Of a stretch of DNA of 64,000 bases, positions 31,544-40,359 are shown piece by piece. Under the pieces are notes generated by a model, which was not told where the DNA came from, did no database searches, and saw only the letters and a program-made list of their open reading frames with translations. Made by a program: the position numbers and the translations under genes. The stretch's first letter is position 1; each line of letters begins with the position of its first letter. Source of the DNA: Novosphingobium meiothermophilum (GTDB lineage: Bacteria; Pseudomonadota; Alphaproteobacteria; Sphingomonadales; Sphingomonadaceae); the NCBI RefSeq assembly GCF_003171715.1, contig NZ_QGHL01000005.1:1-64000 (forward strand). Direction: 5' to 3'.

Positions 31544-32512
31544 TCAGCGCCGCCGCGCAAGATCCTGTCCGCCACCCGACAGCGGCGTGGCATAGCCGTC
31601 GTAGATGACGCGCATCATCCGCGCGATGAGCTTTGCATGCGCGGCGTGGCCTTCCGGACCGGTCACGAAGAACGCCACCGCCAGATGCCGACCGTCGGGC
31701 AGGCGCACGATGCCCACATCATCGGTCACACCCCATAGCGTCCCGGTCTTGTGCGCCACCAGCGTGCCTTCGGGCAACCCTGCGCGAATGCGGGTCTTGC
31801 CCGTGCTGGTGCGAGTCATCGTATCGAGCAGCACCGCGCGGCTTTCCGGGCTGAGCACGCCGCCACGGTCGATCGCGGCCAGCAGGGCAATCATGGCGCG
31901 CGGCGTGCTGGATGTGCGGGTGTCGATCACCTTTGCCGGATCGACCTTGCCATCATCGCGCACCAGCGTTGCCATCGTGTGATCGAGACGCTGTCCGGCG
32001 ATGCCATTGCGCGTAAGCCAGCGATTCACATTCTCGACCCCGCCGACAACCTGAAGCAGACCATCGGTTGCCTCGTTGCTGCTGCGGGTAATCATAAGTT
32101 CCATCAGCGTCTGCGCGGTCATCAGATCGCCCGCGCGCAGCGGCGCTTCAGGGCTGATCCGCCCGGTCTCGCGCACCGGAAGCATCAGCGGAAACTGCTG
32201 GTCCAGCCGGTAGTTGCCCTTCTCGACCTGTTCCAGAAAGGTGGCGGCAACCGCGATCTTGGCGGTGCTGGCCATGGGAAAGGCCATGTCGGGGTTGATG
32301 AAGATCTGCCCGCCGCCATCAAGGTCCATCGCTGCCACGCCAATGCGGCCGCGCCCTTCGGCGGCGATCGCCTCGACCTGCTGCTGGATGATCTGGTCGC
32401 GCTGTTCCTGAATGGAAAGCGACGCGCGGCTCTGCACCGATGGAACCGTCGCCACAAGCGCCGGGGCCGCCATGAACAGGCTGGCGATGATTCGTGCCGT
32501 GCGAAACTTCAT
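31544..32512 (-). CDS. Class A beta-lactamase-like serine hydrolase lacking the usual Glu166
   Basis: 322 residues with an N-terminal signal peptide (about 1-30), so periplasmic. The SxxK motif is in FPMASTAKIAVAATF. The SDN-loop equivalent is RSSNEATD. The third motif is AHKTGTL. DTRTSSTPRAM matches the class A DTxxxPxAM stretch. Between LDH and that stretch, where class A enzymes have ExxLN, the sequence is TMATLVRDDGKVDP, with no Glu166 or Asn170 equivalent. It could therefore acylate but deacylate poorly, or be a peptidase or penicillin-binding relative. ATG 32512 is preferred over a TTG two codons earlier. Confidence 0.82.
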   Translation of the reverse strand: MKFRTARIIASLFMAAPALVATVPSVQSRASLSIQEQRDQIIQQQVEAIAAEGRGRIGVAAMDLDGGGQIFINPDMAFPMASTAKIAVAATFLEQVEKGNYRLDQQFPLMLPVRETGRISPEAPLRAGDLMTAQTLMELMITRSSNEATDGLLQVVGGVENVNRWLTRNGIAGQRLDHTMATLVRDDGKVDPAKVIDTRTSSTPRAMIALLAAIDRGGVLSPESRAVLLDTMTRTSTGKTRIRAGLPEGTLVAHKTGTLWGVTDDVGIVRLPDGRHLAVAFFVTGPEGHAAHAKLIARMMRVIYDGYATPLSGGGQDLARRR

Positions 32513-32688
32513 GCCCAAAGGTATCCCGACCGTGCCTTATCCCTGGTTAACGACACTAACCTTTTGCAAATCGCGGGGAAAGTGTCCTTCTGAACACCTC
32601 GGCGCAGCCAGCGTGCAGGTTGGCCGATCCCCGTGCCTGATATCGCCATGTTTCCTGCCATGATCTGCCAAGCTTTTCCCGCTGGACT

Positions 32689-32704
32689 TTAACCGGACGG
32701 TTAA
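32689..32704. promoter_or_regulatory. TetR-type operator candidate upstream of the APH-like/acyl-CoA dehydrogenase operon
   Basis: TTAACCG-ga-CGGTTAA is a perfect 16-bp palindrome, 44 bases before the kinase-like gene. Its centre ACCG-N2-CGGT is typical of TetR-family operators that control fatty-acid and acyl-CoA genes. No tetR gene lies in the window. Beyond this site the 236-bp divergent gap (32513-32748) shows nothing distinct. Confidence 0.55.
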
Positions 32705-32748
32705 GGATAGTCCGCCCGGCGGCGCAACGACCGCAGCATGGAGAGGCT

Positions 32749-34080
32749 ATGGAAAGGCTTCTGGAAGCCGTGATCCGCCGCGCCGGATCGGTAAAGGCCG
32801 GCACCCCGGTCGAAGCGCTTGAGCGCCTTTCCGGCGGCGCGAACATGGAGTCCTGGCGGTTCTCCTGCGGCGCAGACAGGTTCGTGCTGCGCCGCGCGCC
32901 ATCGGCGGAATGGATTGCTGCGCGCCCGCTCGACATGGCAGGCGAAGCCGAACTGATCCGCCGCGCCCATGCCGCTGGCGTCGCCGCGCCCGAAGTGATC
33001 GCCGAACTGGCACCCGAAGATGGCCTCGGCATCGGCTTCGTGATGCGCTGTCTGCCCGGCACGGCAGATCCCGAAACGGCGCTGTCCTCACCCCCTATGC
33101 CGCTTGCTGCGGACCTTGCGCAGGCCATGGCCCGCATCCACGCGCTCGATACCGGGGGGCTGGATTTCCTGCCTCGCCTCGATCCGGTTCAGGGCATCGA
33201 AGGTCTGGCCCGGCAGTTTGCCGAAGCCGGAGGCGACCGGCCGCTCATCGCGCTGGGCCTTTCCTGGCTGCGCCGCAATCTGCCGCCGCCCGCGAAAAGC
33301 GTGGTTGTCCATGGCGATTTCCGCATCGGCAATCTCATGGTCGACAAGGGGCGGCTTTCGGGCGTGCTCGACTGGGAACTGGCGCATCTGGGCGACGGGC
33401 ACGAAGACCTTGCCTATGGCTGCATGACGGTCTGGCGTTTCGGCAGGCTTGACCGGCCCGGCTTCGGCCTGACCGACGTAGCGGGCCTTGCCCGCGCATA
33501 CGAAGCGGCAGGAGGCGAACCGTTCGATCCGGCGCGCTTCCGCTTCTGGCTGGTCTATCGCACTGTCTGGTGGGCGCTGGGCTGCCTTGGCATGGGGCAA
33601 TCCTGGCGCAGCGGCACGGACCGCTCGCTCGAACGGGTGGTGGTGGCGCGGCGCTGCGCCGAACAGGAACTGGACCTCCTGCTCCTGCTCGAAGCCGAGG
33701 CTCCCGAAGCGGAACGCCTGCGCCCCCTGCCCCCGCCAGCCCCGCCACCCGCCGCGCAGAGTGGCGAGCCAACCGCGGCTGAAATTCTCACGGCCGTGTC
33801 CGAATGGCTGGCCGCCACGGTCAAGGACCGGCTGACCGGGCGCGAACGCTTCGAACTGGCCGTGGCGCGCAATGCGCTTGGCATCGTGCAGCGCGAACTG
33901 GCCGGGCGCACCGATCCGGCCGACAGAACGCTGGCCGATGATCTGCTTGCCGGACGCCTTTCCCTCGCCACGCCGGGCCTGCTGGCAGACCTGCGCCGCC
34001 GCGCCCTGTCCACCCTTGCCGCCGACATGCCAAGATACCCGGCCCTTGCCGCCGCCACCGCCCTTTGGGAGCACGCCTGA
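32749..34080 (+). CDS. APH-like phosphotransferase (ACAD10/11 kinase-type) with a C-terminal helical domain
   Basis: 443 residues. The protein-kinase-like fold spans about 1-310, with the catalytic loop VVHGDFRIGNLMVD and metal-binding DWELAHLGD. This subfamily is regularly encoded next to acyl-CoA dehydrogenases and resembles the kinase half of human ACAD10/11, which phosphorylates 4-hydroxyacyl-CoA before the dehydrogenase acts. After a Pro-rich linker (about 325-345), a helical domain of about 100 residues follows (DUF6285-like). The stop overlaps the next start (TGATG), so it is co-translated with the acyl-CoA dehydrogenase. An antibiotic kinase role is unlikely. Confidence 0.85.
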   Translation: MERLLEAVIRRAGSVKAGTPVEALERLSGGANMESWRFSCGADRFVLRRAPSAEWIAARPLDMAGEAELIRRAHAAGVAAPEVIAELAPEDGLGIGFVMRCLPGTADPETALSSPPMPLAADLAQAMARIHALDTGGLDFLPRLDPVQGIEGLARQFAEAGGDRPLIALGLSWLRRNLPPPAKSVVVHGDFRIGNLMVDKGRLSGVLDWELAHLGDGHEDLAYGCMTVWRFGRLDRPGFGLTDVAGLARAYEAAGGEPFDPARFRFWLVYRTVWWALGCLGMGQSWRSGTDRSLERVVVARRCAEQELDLLLLLEAEAPEAERLRPLPPPAPPPAAQSGEPTAAEILTAVSEWLAATVKDRLTGRERFELAVARNALGIVQRELAGRTDPADRTLADDLLAGRLSLATPGLLADLRRRALSTLAADMPRYPALAAATALWEHA

Positions 34081-35387
34081 TGGACTTCGATCTTCCGCAA
34101 GACCTTGTCGCCTATCTTGGCGAACTTGATGCCTTCATCGAGGCCGAGATCAGGCCGCTCGAACAGGCGGACGACAACATCCGCTTCTTCGACCACCGCC
34201 GTGAATGGGCGCGCACCGATTTCGAGAATGGCGGCCTGCCCCGCCACGAATGGGAAGCCCTGTTGACTGAGGCCACCCGCCGTGCCGATGCCGCCGGGCA
34301 CTGGCGCTTTTCCGCGCCCAGAAAGTATGGCGGCAAGGACGGCAAGAACCTCTGGATGGCAGTAATCCGCGATCACTTTGCCGCCAAGGGCCTTGGCCTG
34401 CACAACGATCTTCAGAACGAACATTCGATCGTGGGCAACTTCCCGTTCGTGGCGATGTTCGAACACTTCGGCACCCCCGAACAGCAGGACGAGTTCATCA
34501 ACGGCGGCTTCGCACGCACCCGGCGAGTCGCCTTCGGCCTTACCGAACCCGGCCACGGATCGGATGCCACCCACATGGAAACCCGCGCCGTGCCCGAAGT
34601 GCGCGATGGCGTGCCGGGCTGGCGCATCGACGGCGAAAAAATGTGGACCACCGGAATGCACGTGGCCACCCATTGCGCCACTTTCGCGCGCACCAGCGGC
34701 GCGGATGGCGATGCGCGCGGCATTACCTGCTTCCTCGTGCCCAATCCCACCGAAGGTCTGGTGATCGAGGAATACCTGTGGACTTTCAACATGCCGACCG
34801 ACCACCCGCGCATTTCGTTCAGCAATGTCTGGGTGCCTGAGAGCGCCATTCTTGGCCCCATCGGCGGCGGGCTGGCGATTGCGCAAAGCTTCGTCCACCA
34901 GAACCGCATCCGGCAGGCGGCATCCTCGTTGGGGGCAGCCACCTTCTGCATCGAGGAATCGGTTCGCTACGCGCGCGAGCGCAAGCCCTTTGGCCAGGAA
35001 CTGGCGCGCAATCAGGCCATCCAGTTCCCCCTGGTCGAACTTGCCACCCAGTGCGAGATGCTGCGGCTGCTCATCCGCAAGACCGCGTGGGAAATGGACC
35101 GGCTCGAAGCCGAGGAAGGCGGGCACAAGCGCATCGAGCGCGAACTGTCGGACAAGGTCTCGATGTGCAATTACTGGGCAAACCGGCTGGTCTGCGAAGC
35201 GGCCGACCGTGCGATGCAGGTTCATGGCGGCATCGGCTATTCCCGGCACAAGCCGTTCGAGCACATCTACCGCCACCACCGCCGCTACCGCATCACCGAA
35301 GGTGCCGAGGAAATCCAGATGCGCAAGGTGGGCGCCTTCCTCTTCGGCTATCTGGGGCCGAGAAAGGACTTGTTCGGCAAGGGTTAG
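34080..35387 (+). CDS. Acyl-CoA dehydrogenase family protein
   Basis: 435 residues. The all-helical N-domain (about 1-150) is followed by FGLTEPGHGSDATHMETRA, the FAD/substrate-binding motif, a beta domain, and the C-terminal helical bundle with QVHGGIGYSRHKPFEHIYRHHRRYRI. It oxidises an acyl-CoA and passes electrons to ETF, whose alpha subunit gene ends at the left edge of the window. The substrate is unknown. The upstream APH-like kinase points to 4-hydroxyacyl-CoA catabolism by analogy with ACAD10/11 (inference). ATG 34080 overlaps the upstream stop. Confidence 0.9.
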   Translation: MDFDLPQDLVAYLGELDAFIEAEIRPLEQADDNIRFFDHRREWARTDFENGGLPRHEWEALLTEATRRADAAGHWRFSAPRKYGGKDGKNLWMAVIRDHFAAKGLGLHNDLQNEHSIVGNFPFVAMFEHFGTPEQQDEFINGGFARTRRVAFGLTEPGHGSDATHMETRAVPEVRDGVPGWRIDGEKMWTTGMHVATHCATFARTSGADGDARGITCFLVPNPTEGLVIEEYLWTFNMPTDHPRISFSNVWVPESAILGPIGGGLAIAQSFVHQNRIRQAASSLGAATFCIEESVRYARERKPFGQELARNQAIQFPLVELATQCEMLRLLIRKTAWEMDRLEAEEGGHKRIERELSDKVSMCNYWANRLVCEAADRAMQVHGGIGYSRHKPFEHIYRHHRRYRITEGAEEIQMRKVGAFLFGYLGPRKDLFGKG

Positions 35388-35397
35388 GACCGGGGCA

Positions 35398-36024
35398 TCA
35401 CTCGAACAGGCGATCGAACCAGGTCTTCGTCGGGGCTGTCACGCCCGGCGAGGCTTTGGCCGCTGAAGCCGGGGCGTGGGCGAACAGGCCCTCAACCAGC
35501 GCGCGCACCTGCACGCGCCGCCCGCGCGCAGGCTGGTAGGAAGGCTTGGCCACGTCATAGACCAGCGCGGTGCCGTCCTCGCACCACGTCCCATCGAAGA
35601 ACAGTGCCTGTTCCTTGCGCCGGCGGGGCAGAAGCTCCTTTGGCCTCGCCCAGTCTAGCATCCGGGCGCGCGCGCCTGCCACGTCGCCGCGCACGAACCG
35701 GCCCAGCCAGCTTGCCCGCGCAATCGCGCCGGTGTTCCAGTGGAATGACAGCGCTGCCGCAAGCTGGGCCTCGCTCGGATCGTGCCGCCCGAAGGCGGCC
35801 AGCACTGGCGGGAGATACTTCTCGCGCAGCAGCCACAGATAGACGCCGATGCAGTGCTCAAGTGGCTGCGGCCTGTCCTTGTAGCGGGGGAACACCGTAT
35901 GCCCGCTGGCATCGGTGATGCCCACGCTCCATGTCCACACCCCGACACTGTCCCTGTAGGCTTCGGTGACGATTCCTTCGTGGGCAATCAGTTCAAGAGC
36001 GATCCGGGGGGTAAGTTCGCGCAT
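35398..36024 (-). CDS. Phage-type lysozyme (GH24 family)
   Basis: 208 residues. The GH24 catalytic triad is present with the exact T4 lysozyme spacing: Glu16 in LIAHEG, Asp25 in AYRDSVG and Thr31 in VWTWSVG. Helical lysozyme segments follow (QLAAALSFHWNTGAIARAS). The C-terminal 60 residues are an extra basic and Ala/Pro-rich tail. There is no signal peptide, so export would need a holin or other route. No phage genes surround it; a domesticated endolysin or stand-alone muramidase is likely. ATG 36024 begins at the conserved domain; an upstream ATG at 36066 would add 14 residues. Confidence 0.82.
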   Translation of the reverse strand: MRELTPRIALELIAHEGIVTEAYRDSVGVWTWSVGITDASGHTVFPRYKDRPQPLEHCIGVYLWLLREKYLPPVLAAFGRHDPSEAQLAAALSFHWNTGAIARASWLGRFVRGDVAGARARMLDWARPKELLPRRRKEQALFFDGTWCEDGTALVYDVAKPSYQPARGRRVQVRALVEGLFAHAPASAAKASPGVTAPTKTWFDRLFE

Positions 36025-36108
36025 GAGATTTTCCGACTCCGTTGCAAAGGCCAGAGTCGTGCGCATCGGTTCGCGTGTAGGAAAGCGCAGATGAAACCCA
36101 TCAAACGC

Positions 36109-36141
36109 AAAGCGGCCCGCCGCGCGTGGCGCAGCGGGCCG
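36109..36141 (-). terminator. Terminator after metK
   Basis: AGCGGCCCGC and GCGGGCCGCT form a perfect 10-bp stem in the 162-bp gap downstream of metK, followed on the minus strand by a T-rich TTTGCGTTTG tail. Confidence 0.65.
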
Positions 36142-36186
36142 CTGAGTCCACGGTCATGAGCCGCGTGTGCCCGGATCAGGTCGAGA

Positions 36187-37392
36187 TCAGGCGAGCGCTG
36201 CCTTGAGATCATCCACCAGATCGAGCCGCTCCCACGGGAAGAAATCCCCTTCGGCCTTGCGACCGAAGTGGCCATAGGCGGCCGAGCGCTGATAGATCGG
36301 CTTGTTGAGGCCCAGATGGGTGCGGATGGCGCGCGGGGTAAGGCCCCCAAGCCGGGCAATGCCCAAAATCGCCTTTTCGATCCTGTCGTCGCCCACGGTG
36401 CCGGTTTCGTGCGTATCGACATAGAGCGACAGCGGCTCGGATACGCCGATGGCATAGGCAATCTGGATGGTGCAACGCGTGGCCAGCCCTGCCGCCACCA
36501 CGTTCTTGGCAAGATAGCGGGTGATGTAGGCGGCCGAACGGTCAACCTTGGTCGGATCCTTGCCCGAAAATGCGCCGCCACCATGCGGGGCCGCACCGCC
36601 ATAGGTATCGACGATGATCTTGCGCCCGGTCAGGCCCGCGTCGCCATCCGGCCCGCCGATGACGAACGAACCGGTCGGGTTGATGTAATACTTGGTCTCG
36701 CGCAGCAGAACGGGCGGAATCACTTCGGCCACCACGCGCTTCACGTATTCGTGCAGTTCGGCTTCCTTTTCGCCTTCGTCATAGCCCGGCGCGTGCTGGG
36801 TCGAGACGACGATGGCAGTGGCGGCCACCGGCAGCGAGCCTTCATAACGCAGCGTGACCTGGCTCTTGGCGTCAGGCTCAAGGAAGGGTGCCGCGCCCGA
36901 ATGGCGGTCGGCCGCCATGCGCTCAAGGATCTTGTGGCTGTAGTAGAGCGTGGCAGGCATGAGATCGGGCGTCTCGTCGGTGGCATAACCGAACATGATG
37001 CCCTGATCGCCTGCGCCCTCGTCCTTGTTGTCGGCCGCGTCCACGCCCTGCGCAATGTGCGCCGACTGGCCGTGCAGACGGTTGATGAATTCGAACTTCT
37101 CCCAGTGGAAGCCGTCCTGCTCGTATCCGATGCGCTTCACCGTCTCGCGCACGGTCTTCTCGATCTCTTCCTGCGCGCCCGGCGCCCATTCACCTTTCTC
37201 GTAAACGCCCTTGCAGCGGATTTCACCCGCCAGCACCACAAGCTGCGTCGTCGTCAGGGTTTCGCAGGCGATGCGCGCTTCGGGGTCCTTCGACAGGAAC
37301 AGGTCGACGATCGCGTCGCTGATCTGGTCCGAAACCTTGTCGGGATGGCCTTCGGAAACGCTTTCGGAAGTGAACAGGTAATCGGTGCGCAT
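36187..37392 (-). CDS. metK: S-adenosylmethionine synthetase
   Basis: 401 residues. It makes SAM from methionine and ATP. Landmarks are [13 protein letters not shown] near the N-terminus, the [13 protein letters not shown] motif, and [19 protein letters not shown], the phosphate-binding loop. The length is slightly above E. coli MetK through an insertion near [10 protein letters not shown]. The promoter region contains a striking near-perfect palindrome at 37459-37480. No SAM riboswitch was recognised in the short leader. It is followed by its own terminator. Confidence 0.97.
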   Translation of the reverse strand: MRTDYLFTSESVSEGHPDKVSDQISDAIVDLFLSKDPEARIACETLTTTQLVVLAGEIRCKGVYEKGEWAPGAQEEIEKTVRETVKRIGYEQDGFHWEKFEFINRLHGQSAHIAQGVDAADNKDEGAGDQGIMFGYATDETPDLMPATLYYSHKILERMAADRHSGAAPFLEPDAKSQVTLRYEGSLPVAATAIVVSTQHAPGYDEGEKEAELHEYVKRVVAEVIPPVLLRETKYYINPTGSFVIGGPDGDAGLTGRKIIVDTYGGAAPHGGGAFSGKDPTKVDRSAAYITRYLAKNVVAAGLATRCTIQIAYAIGVSEPLSLYVDTHETGTVGDDRIEKAILGIARLGGLTPRAIRTHLGLNKPIYQRSAAYGHFGRKAEGDFFPWERLDLVDDLKAALA

Positions 37393-37458
37393 GGGTGATC
37401 CTGTGCTGGTTGGCCTGTGCCAGAGAGCGGAGGCGCTGAAGTGAAACCTTGCGGATGC

Positions 37459-37480
37459 GATATAAAGAAACCTTTATGTC
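37459..37480. promoter_or_regulatory. Operator-like palindrome in the metK promoter
   Basis: GATATAAAG and CTTTATGTC, separated by AAAC, are reverse complements at 8 of 9 positions. The site is A/T-rich in a GC-rich genome and lies 67-88 bases before metK. ArsR-family SahR repressors are known to control SAM-cycle genes including metK in proteobacteria; whether this is their motif I cannot confirm here. Confidence 0.6.
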
Positions 37481-37489
37481 ACCTTCCGC

Positions 37490-39091
37490 TTAGCGTTTCC
37501 GCGTAGTCCTTGCAACCAGTGCGACGAAAAGAAGCACTATCGCCCACCCAAGACCCAGCATGTTGCCAGCCTGCGCAAAGAGCGTCGGCGCGCGGGCGGG
37601 CGGAACCTTGCCCTCAAGACGCCCGGCCATCTGGCTCGGCACGAACTGGCGCACGATGCCATGGGCATCGATCACCGCACTGATTCCGGTGGTGGTGGCG
37701 CGCAGCACTGGCAGTCCTTCCTCGATCGCGCGCATCCGGGCCTGCGCCAGATGCTGCGGCGGCCCCCATGATCCGAACCAGCCATCGTTCGAAGGGTTGA
37801 ACAGGTAATCCGGGCGCTTCGTCCGATCGACCACCTGCCCGGAAAAGATGATCTCGTAACAGATCTGGATCCCGGCCTTGCCCCATCCTCCCCGGCTGAC
37901 CGGGCCAAGATCGAGCGTGCGCGGACCCGGCCCGGACAGGAAATCAAGGCTGCCTGCCACCAGCCGCGAAAGGCCGATGGGCTCCAGCAGCCAGCGCATC
38001 GGCAGATACTCGCCATATGGAACAAGATGCGCCTTGGCATAGGATGCGCGGATCGCACCGGAGGCATCAAGCGCCGTCACCACGTTCCAGGCGCCAACAA
38101 CCCTGCCGCCTTCCATCGCCAGATCGGTGGTGCCGGTCATCAGCAGGCCGCCCTTGCCCGTCACCCTGCCCAGCCGCTCGCGCGCCAGCGCCGGATTGCC
38201 GAGATAGGTCGTCTCGTCATACCAGAACGGGGCATAACCCGGACGCAGGAAATCCGGCACGCCGCTTTCCGGCCAGAGCAGCAGCCGCGTCTCGCCCGGC
38301 TTTCGCGGCAACGACAGCGCCGCCGTCTTGCGGAACTGGTTTTCGTAGTTGGCCGGATCGTTGAGCAGGTCCTGCCGCACATCGGGCTGGACCAGCGTAT
38401 AGGCAAGCGTGCCCTCGCGCTGCTGCGGAGCATGGAGCAGCGGCACCAGCATCACCAGTGCCGCGCCCAGCGCATGAACGCCGCTCATGTGCCACTTGCC
38501 GCGCTGCAGGGCCTGCCATGCCGCCAACCAACAGCCCCCCAGCAGGACAACCAGCCCCGATAGGCCATAGGTTCCCGTCCACGGCGCCACCAGCGCCAGA
38601 CCCGGCCTGCCAAAGCTGCCAAGCGTGACCATCGCCAGCGGATTCCAGGCAAAGCCGGTAAACACCCAGGCGCGCAGCCATTCGGTCACGATCCATGTCG
38701 CCGCCAGCGCCGGAACCAGCAGGGCGCCATGCCTTCGCGCCAGCCACCAGCCCCCCAGCGCTGCGAGCGCCGGATAGACCGCCAGATAGACCGCCAGCAG
38801 CACAACCGCGATCCAGCCCAGCCACTTGGGCATTTCCGCCTGATAGGTGAAAGCCGTGGCAATCCAGCCATTGCCCACGATGAAATGGCCAAGGCCGAAG
38901 CACCATCCGGCCAGCAGTGCATCGCGCCAGCCTTCGGCATGACTGAGGCGAAGAAGCAGGAATGCGAGAGCCGCCAGCGTCAGCGGCCACAGGCCGAGCG
39001 GCGCAAATCCGCAGGCCGCAAGGCCGCCAGTCAGAGCCAGCAGGGCGCAATCACGATAGCGGGGGTGCAGCTTGCGGATCAGGGAGATCAT
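37490..39091 (-). CDS. lnt: Apolipoprotein N-acyltransferase
   Basis: 533 residues. About seven TM helices fill residues 10-210 and a C-terminal one (about 510-530) closes the protein. Between them is a periplasmic carbon-nitrogen hydrolase domain with the Lnt triad: Glu in LLWPESGVPDF, Lys in YAKAHLVPYGEYLP and Cys in QICYEIIF. It adds the third acyl chain to lipoprotein N-termini, the last step of lipoprotein maturation. It is on the same strand as metK, with 97 bases between, so the metK palindrome lies just behind its stop. Confidence 0.95.
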   Translation of the reverse strand: MISLIRKLHPRYRDCALLALTGGLAACGFAPLGLWPLTLAALAFLLLRLSHAEGWRDALLAGWCFGLGHFIVGNGWIATAFTYQAEMPKWLGWIAVVLLAVYLAVYPALAALGGWWLARRHGALLVPALAATWIVTEWLRAWVFTGFAWNPLAMVTLGSFGRPGLALVAPWTGTYGLSGLVVLLGGCWLAAWQALQRGKWHMSGVHALGAALVMLVPLLHAPQQREGTLAYTLVQPDVRQDLLNDPANYENQFRKTAALSLPRKPGETRLLLWPESGVPDFLRPGYAPFWYDETTYLGNPALARERLGRVTGKGGLLMTGTTDLAMEGGRVVGAWNVVTALDASGAIRASYAKAHLVPYGEYLPMRWLLEPIGLSRLVAGSLDFLSGPGPRTLDLGPVSRGGWGKAGIQICYEIIFSGQVVDRTKRPDYLFNPSNDGWFGSWGPPQHLAQARMRAIEEGLPVLRATTTGISAVIDAHGIVRQFVPSQMAGRLEGKVPPARAPTLFAQAGNMLGLGWAIVLLFVALVARTTRKR

Positions 39092-39166
39092 CGCCGCCTG
39101 CTATGCGGCGCGCCGGGGCCGACCGCAAGCGGCCAGCGCCCGGCGTCATATCCTCGGCAAACGGTT

Positions 39167-40117
39167 TCAGCCTTCTACCGGCTCGCTCGCTTCGACAATC
39201 GGGGTCTTGCGCGGGCGGCCGCGCTTCTTCGGCGCAGCAGCAGGCGCTTCGGCCGCTTCGGCTGCGGCTTCAGGCTCTGCCCTCACGCTGATCGAAGGAG
39301 GCAGGAACGAAGCGTCAAGCGTTGCCGGAGCCTCATCGGCCGAAGCCTCGGCACCTGCGGCCTCGCCTTCAGCAGCAGGCTTGCGCGGGCGGCGTTCCCC
39401 GCGCGGGCGCAGGCCGCGCGCGGCCCGGTTGTCCCGCACGAAGGGATTGTCCTCGGCCGGGCTGACCGGTTCACCCTCGATTGCGGGAATGCCCTCACCG
39501 GGCAGAGTCTCCTGCGCGGCGGCCACGGCTTCGTCGTCACGGGCGCGATTGCGGTCAAACCGCCTGCGGCCATCGCCGCGATCTTCGCGAGAACGGGCCT
39601 CACGCGAACGATCATCACGGGGACGCTCTTCGCGTTCGCGGCGTTCGCGGCGCTCATCGCTCCGGTCACTGCGTTCGCCCGGCTCGGCGCGCTCCTGCCG
39701 ATCCTCGCGCTCCTCCCGTTCGCGCCGGGTCGATACCGGCCGGTCAAAGGCGGGGAAATCGCCCTCGACGCTGAAATCGCCGCCATCGTCCTCGATGTCC
39801 TGCTCCTGCCAGCGATCACCGCCGCCCTGGCTTCCGTTCTGGCGGCTGCGCTGCTCTTCCTGACGCAGGCGGGTATCGGCGATCACGCGGAAATAGTGGT
39901 CGGCAAACTGAAGATAGTATTCGGCCTGAACGCGGTCGCCGTTCATGTGGGCGTCCTGCGCAAGCTTGCGATACTTCTCCAGCATCTGGGGCGCATTGCC
40001 CCGTGCACGGCTGTCGATCCGGTTGAGCTGCTGGCCACCACTCTGCGATCGGTTGTTGCCCCGGCCGCGACGGCGGTTGTTCCCACGATTGTTATTCAAC
40101 TCAGGCACTTCCTTCAT
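39167..40117 (-). CDS. DUF4167 domain protein (RNA-binding-like, Arg/Gly-rich)
   Basis: 316 residues. The conserved DUF4167 part is N-terminal (about 1-85): an Arg/Asn/Gly-rich start (NNNRGNNRRRGRGNN), then ARGNAPQMLEKYRKLAQDA and YYLQFADHYFRVIA. The rest is highly charged and disordered: Arg/Asp/Glu repeats (about 120-215) and an Ala/Glu-rich stretch, ending in a KKRGRPRKTP basic motif like an AT-hook. Restricted to alphaproteobacteria; function unknown, nucleic-acid binding is suggested by composition. It is followed on the same strand, across 75 bases, by lnt. The 242-bp gap before it (40118-40359) shows no gene. Confidence 0.85.
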   Translation of the reverse strand: MKEVPELNNNRGNNRRRGRGNNRSQSGGQQLNRIDSRARGNAPQMLEKYRKLAQDAHMNGDRVQAEYYLQFADHYFRVIADTRLRQEEQRSRQNGSQGGGDRWQEQDIEDDGGDFSVEGDFPAFDRPVSTRREREEREDRQERAEPGERSDRSDERRERREREERPRDDRSREARSREDRGDGRRRFDRNRARDDEAVAAAQETLPGEGIPAIEGEPVSPAEDNPFVRDNRAARGLRPRGERRPRKPAAEGEAAGAEASADEAPATLDASFLPPSISVRAEPEAAAEAAEAPAAAPKKRGRPRKTPIVEASEPVEG

Positions 40118-40359
40118 TGGGGCGGCCTATCTGGAATGCAGGTTCGCCGGATGCGGGCAAGCCACACAAGCTTGCTTGCAGGACGTTCCCGTATTGTCGA
40201 GCTACCCTTTAGCCGCGCAACCTCCGCCACCGGCCTGCATTGCCGGCCAGCAGTTCCCAGCATCTGCGCTCGTCCCGGCCCCTGTGGCCGTTCATCCCTG
40301 CAAATGGTGGAGTGGGCCGGAACGGGAAGGCTTCATCCGTTCCTGACCTGCCCCTTCAA

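Noticed and set aside
37393..37489. SAM riboswitch in the metK leader
   Set aside because: The region is short and I cannot fit SAM-II, SAM-V or SAM-SAH conserved cores. The palindrome looks like a DNA operator.
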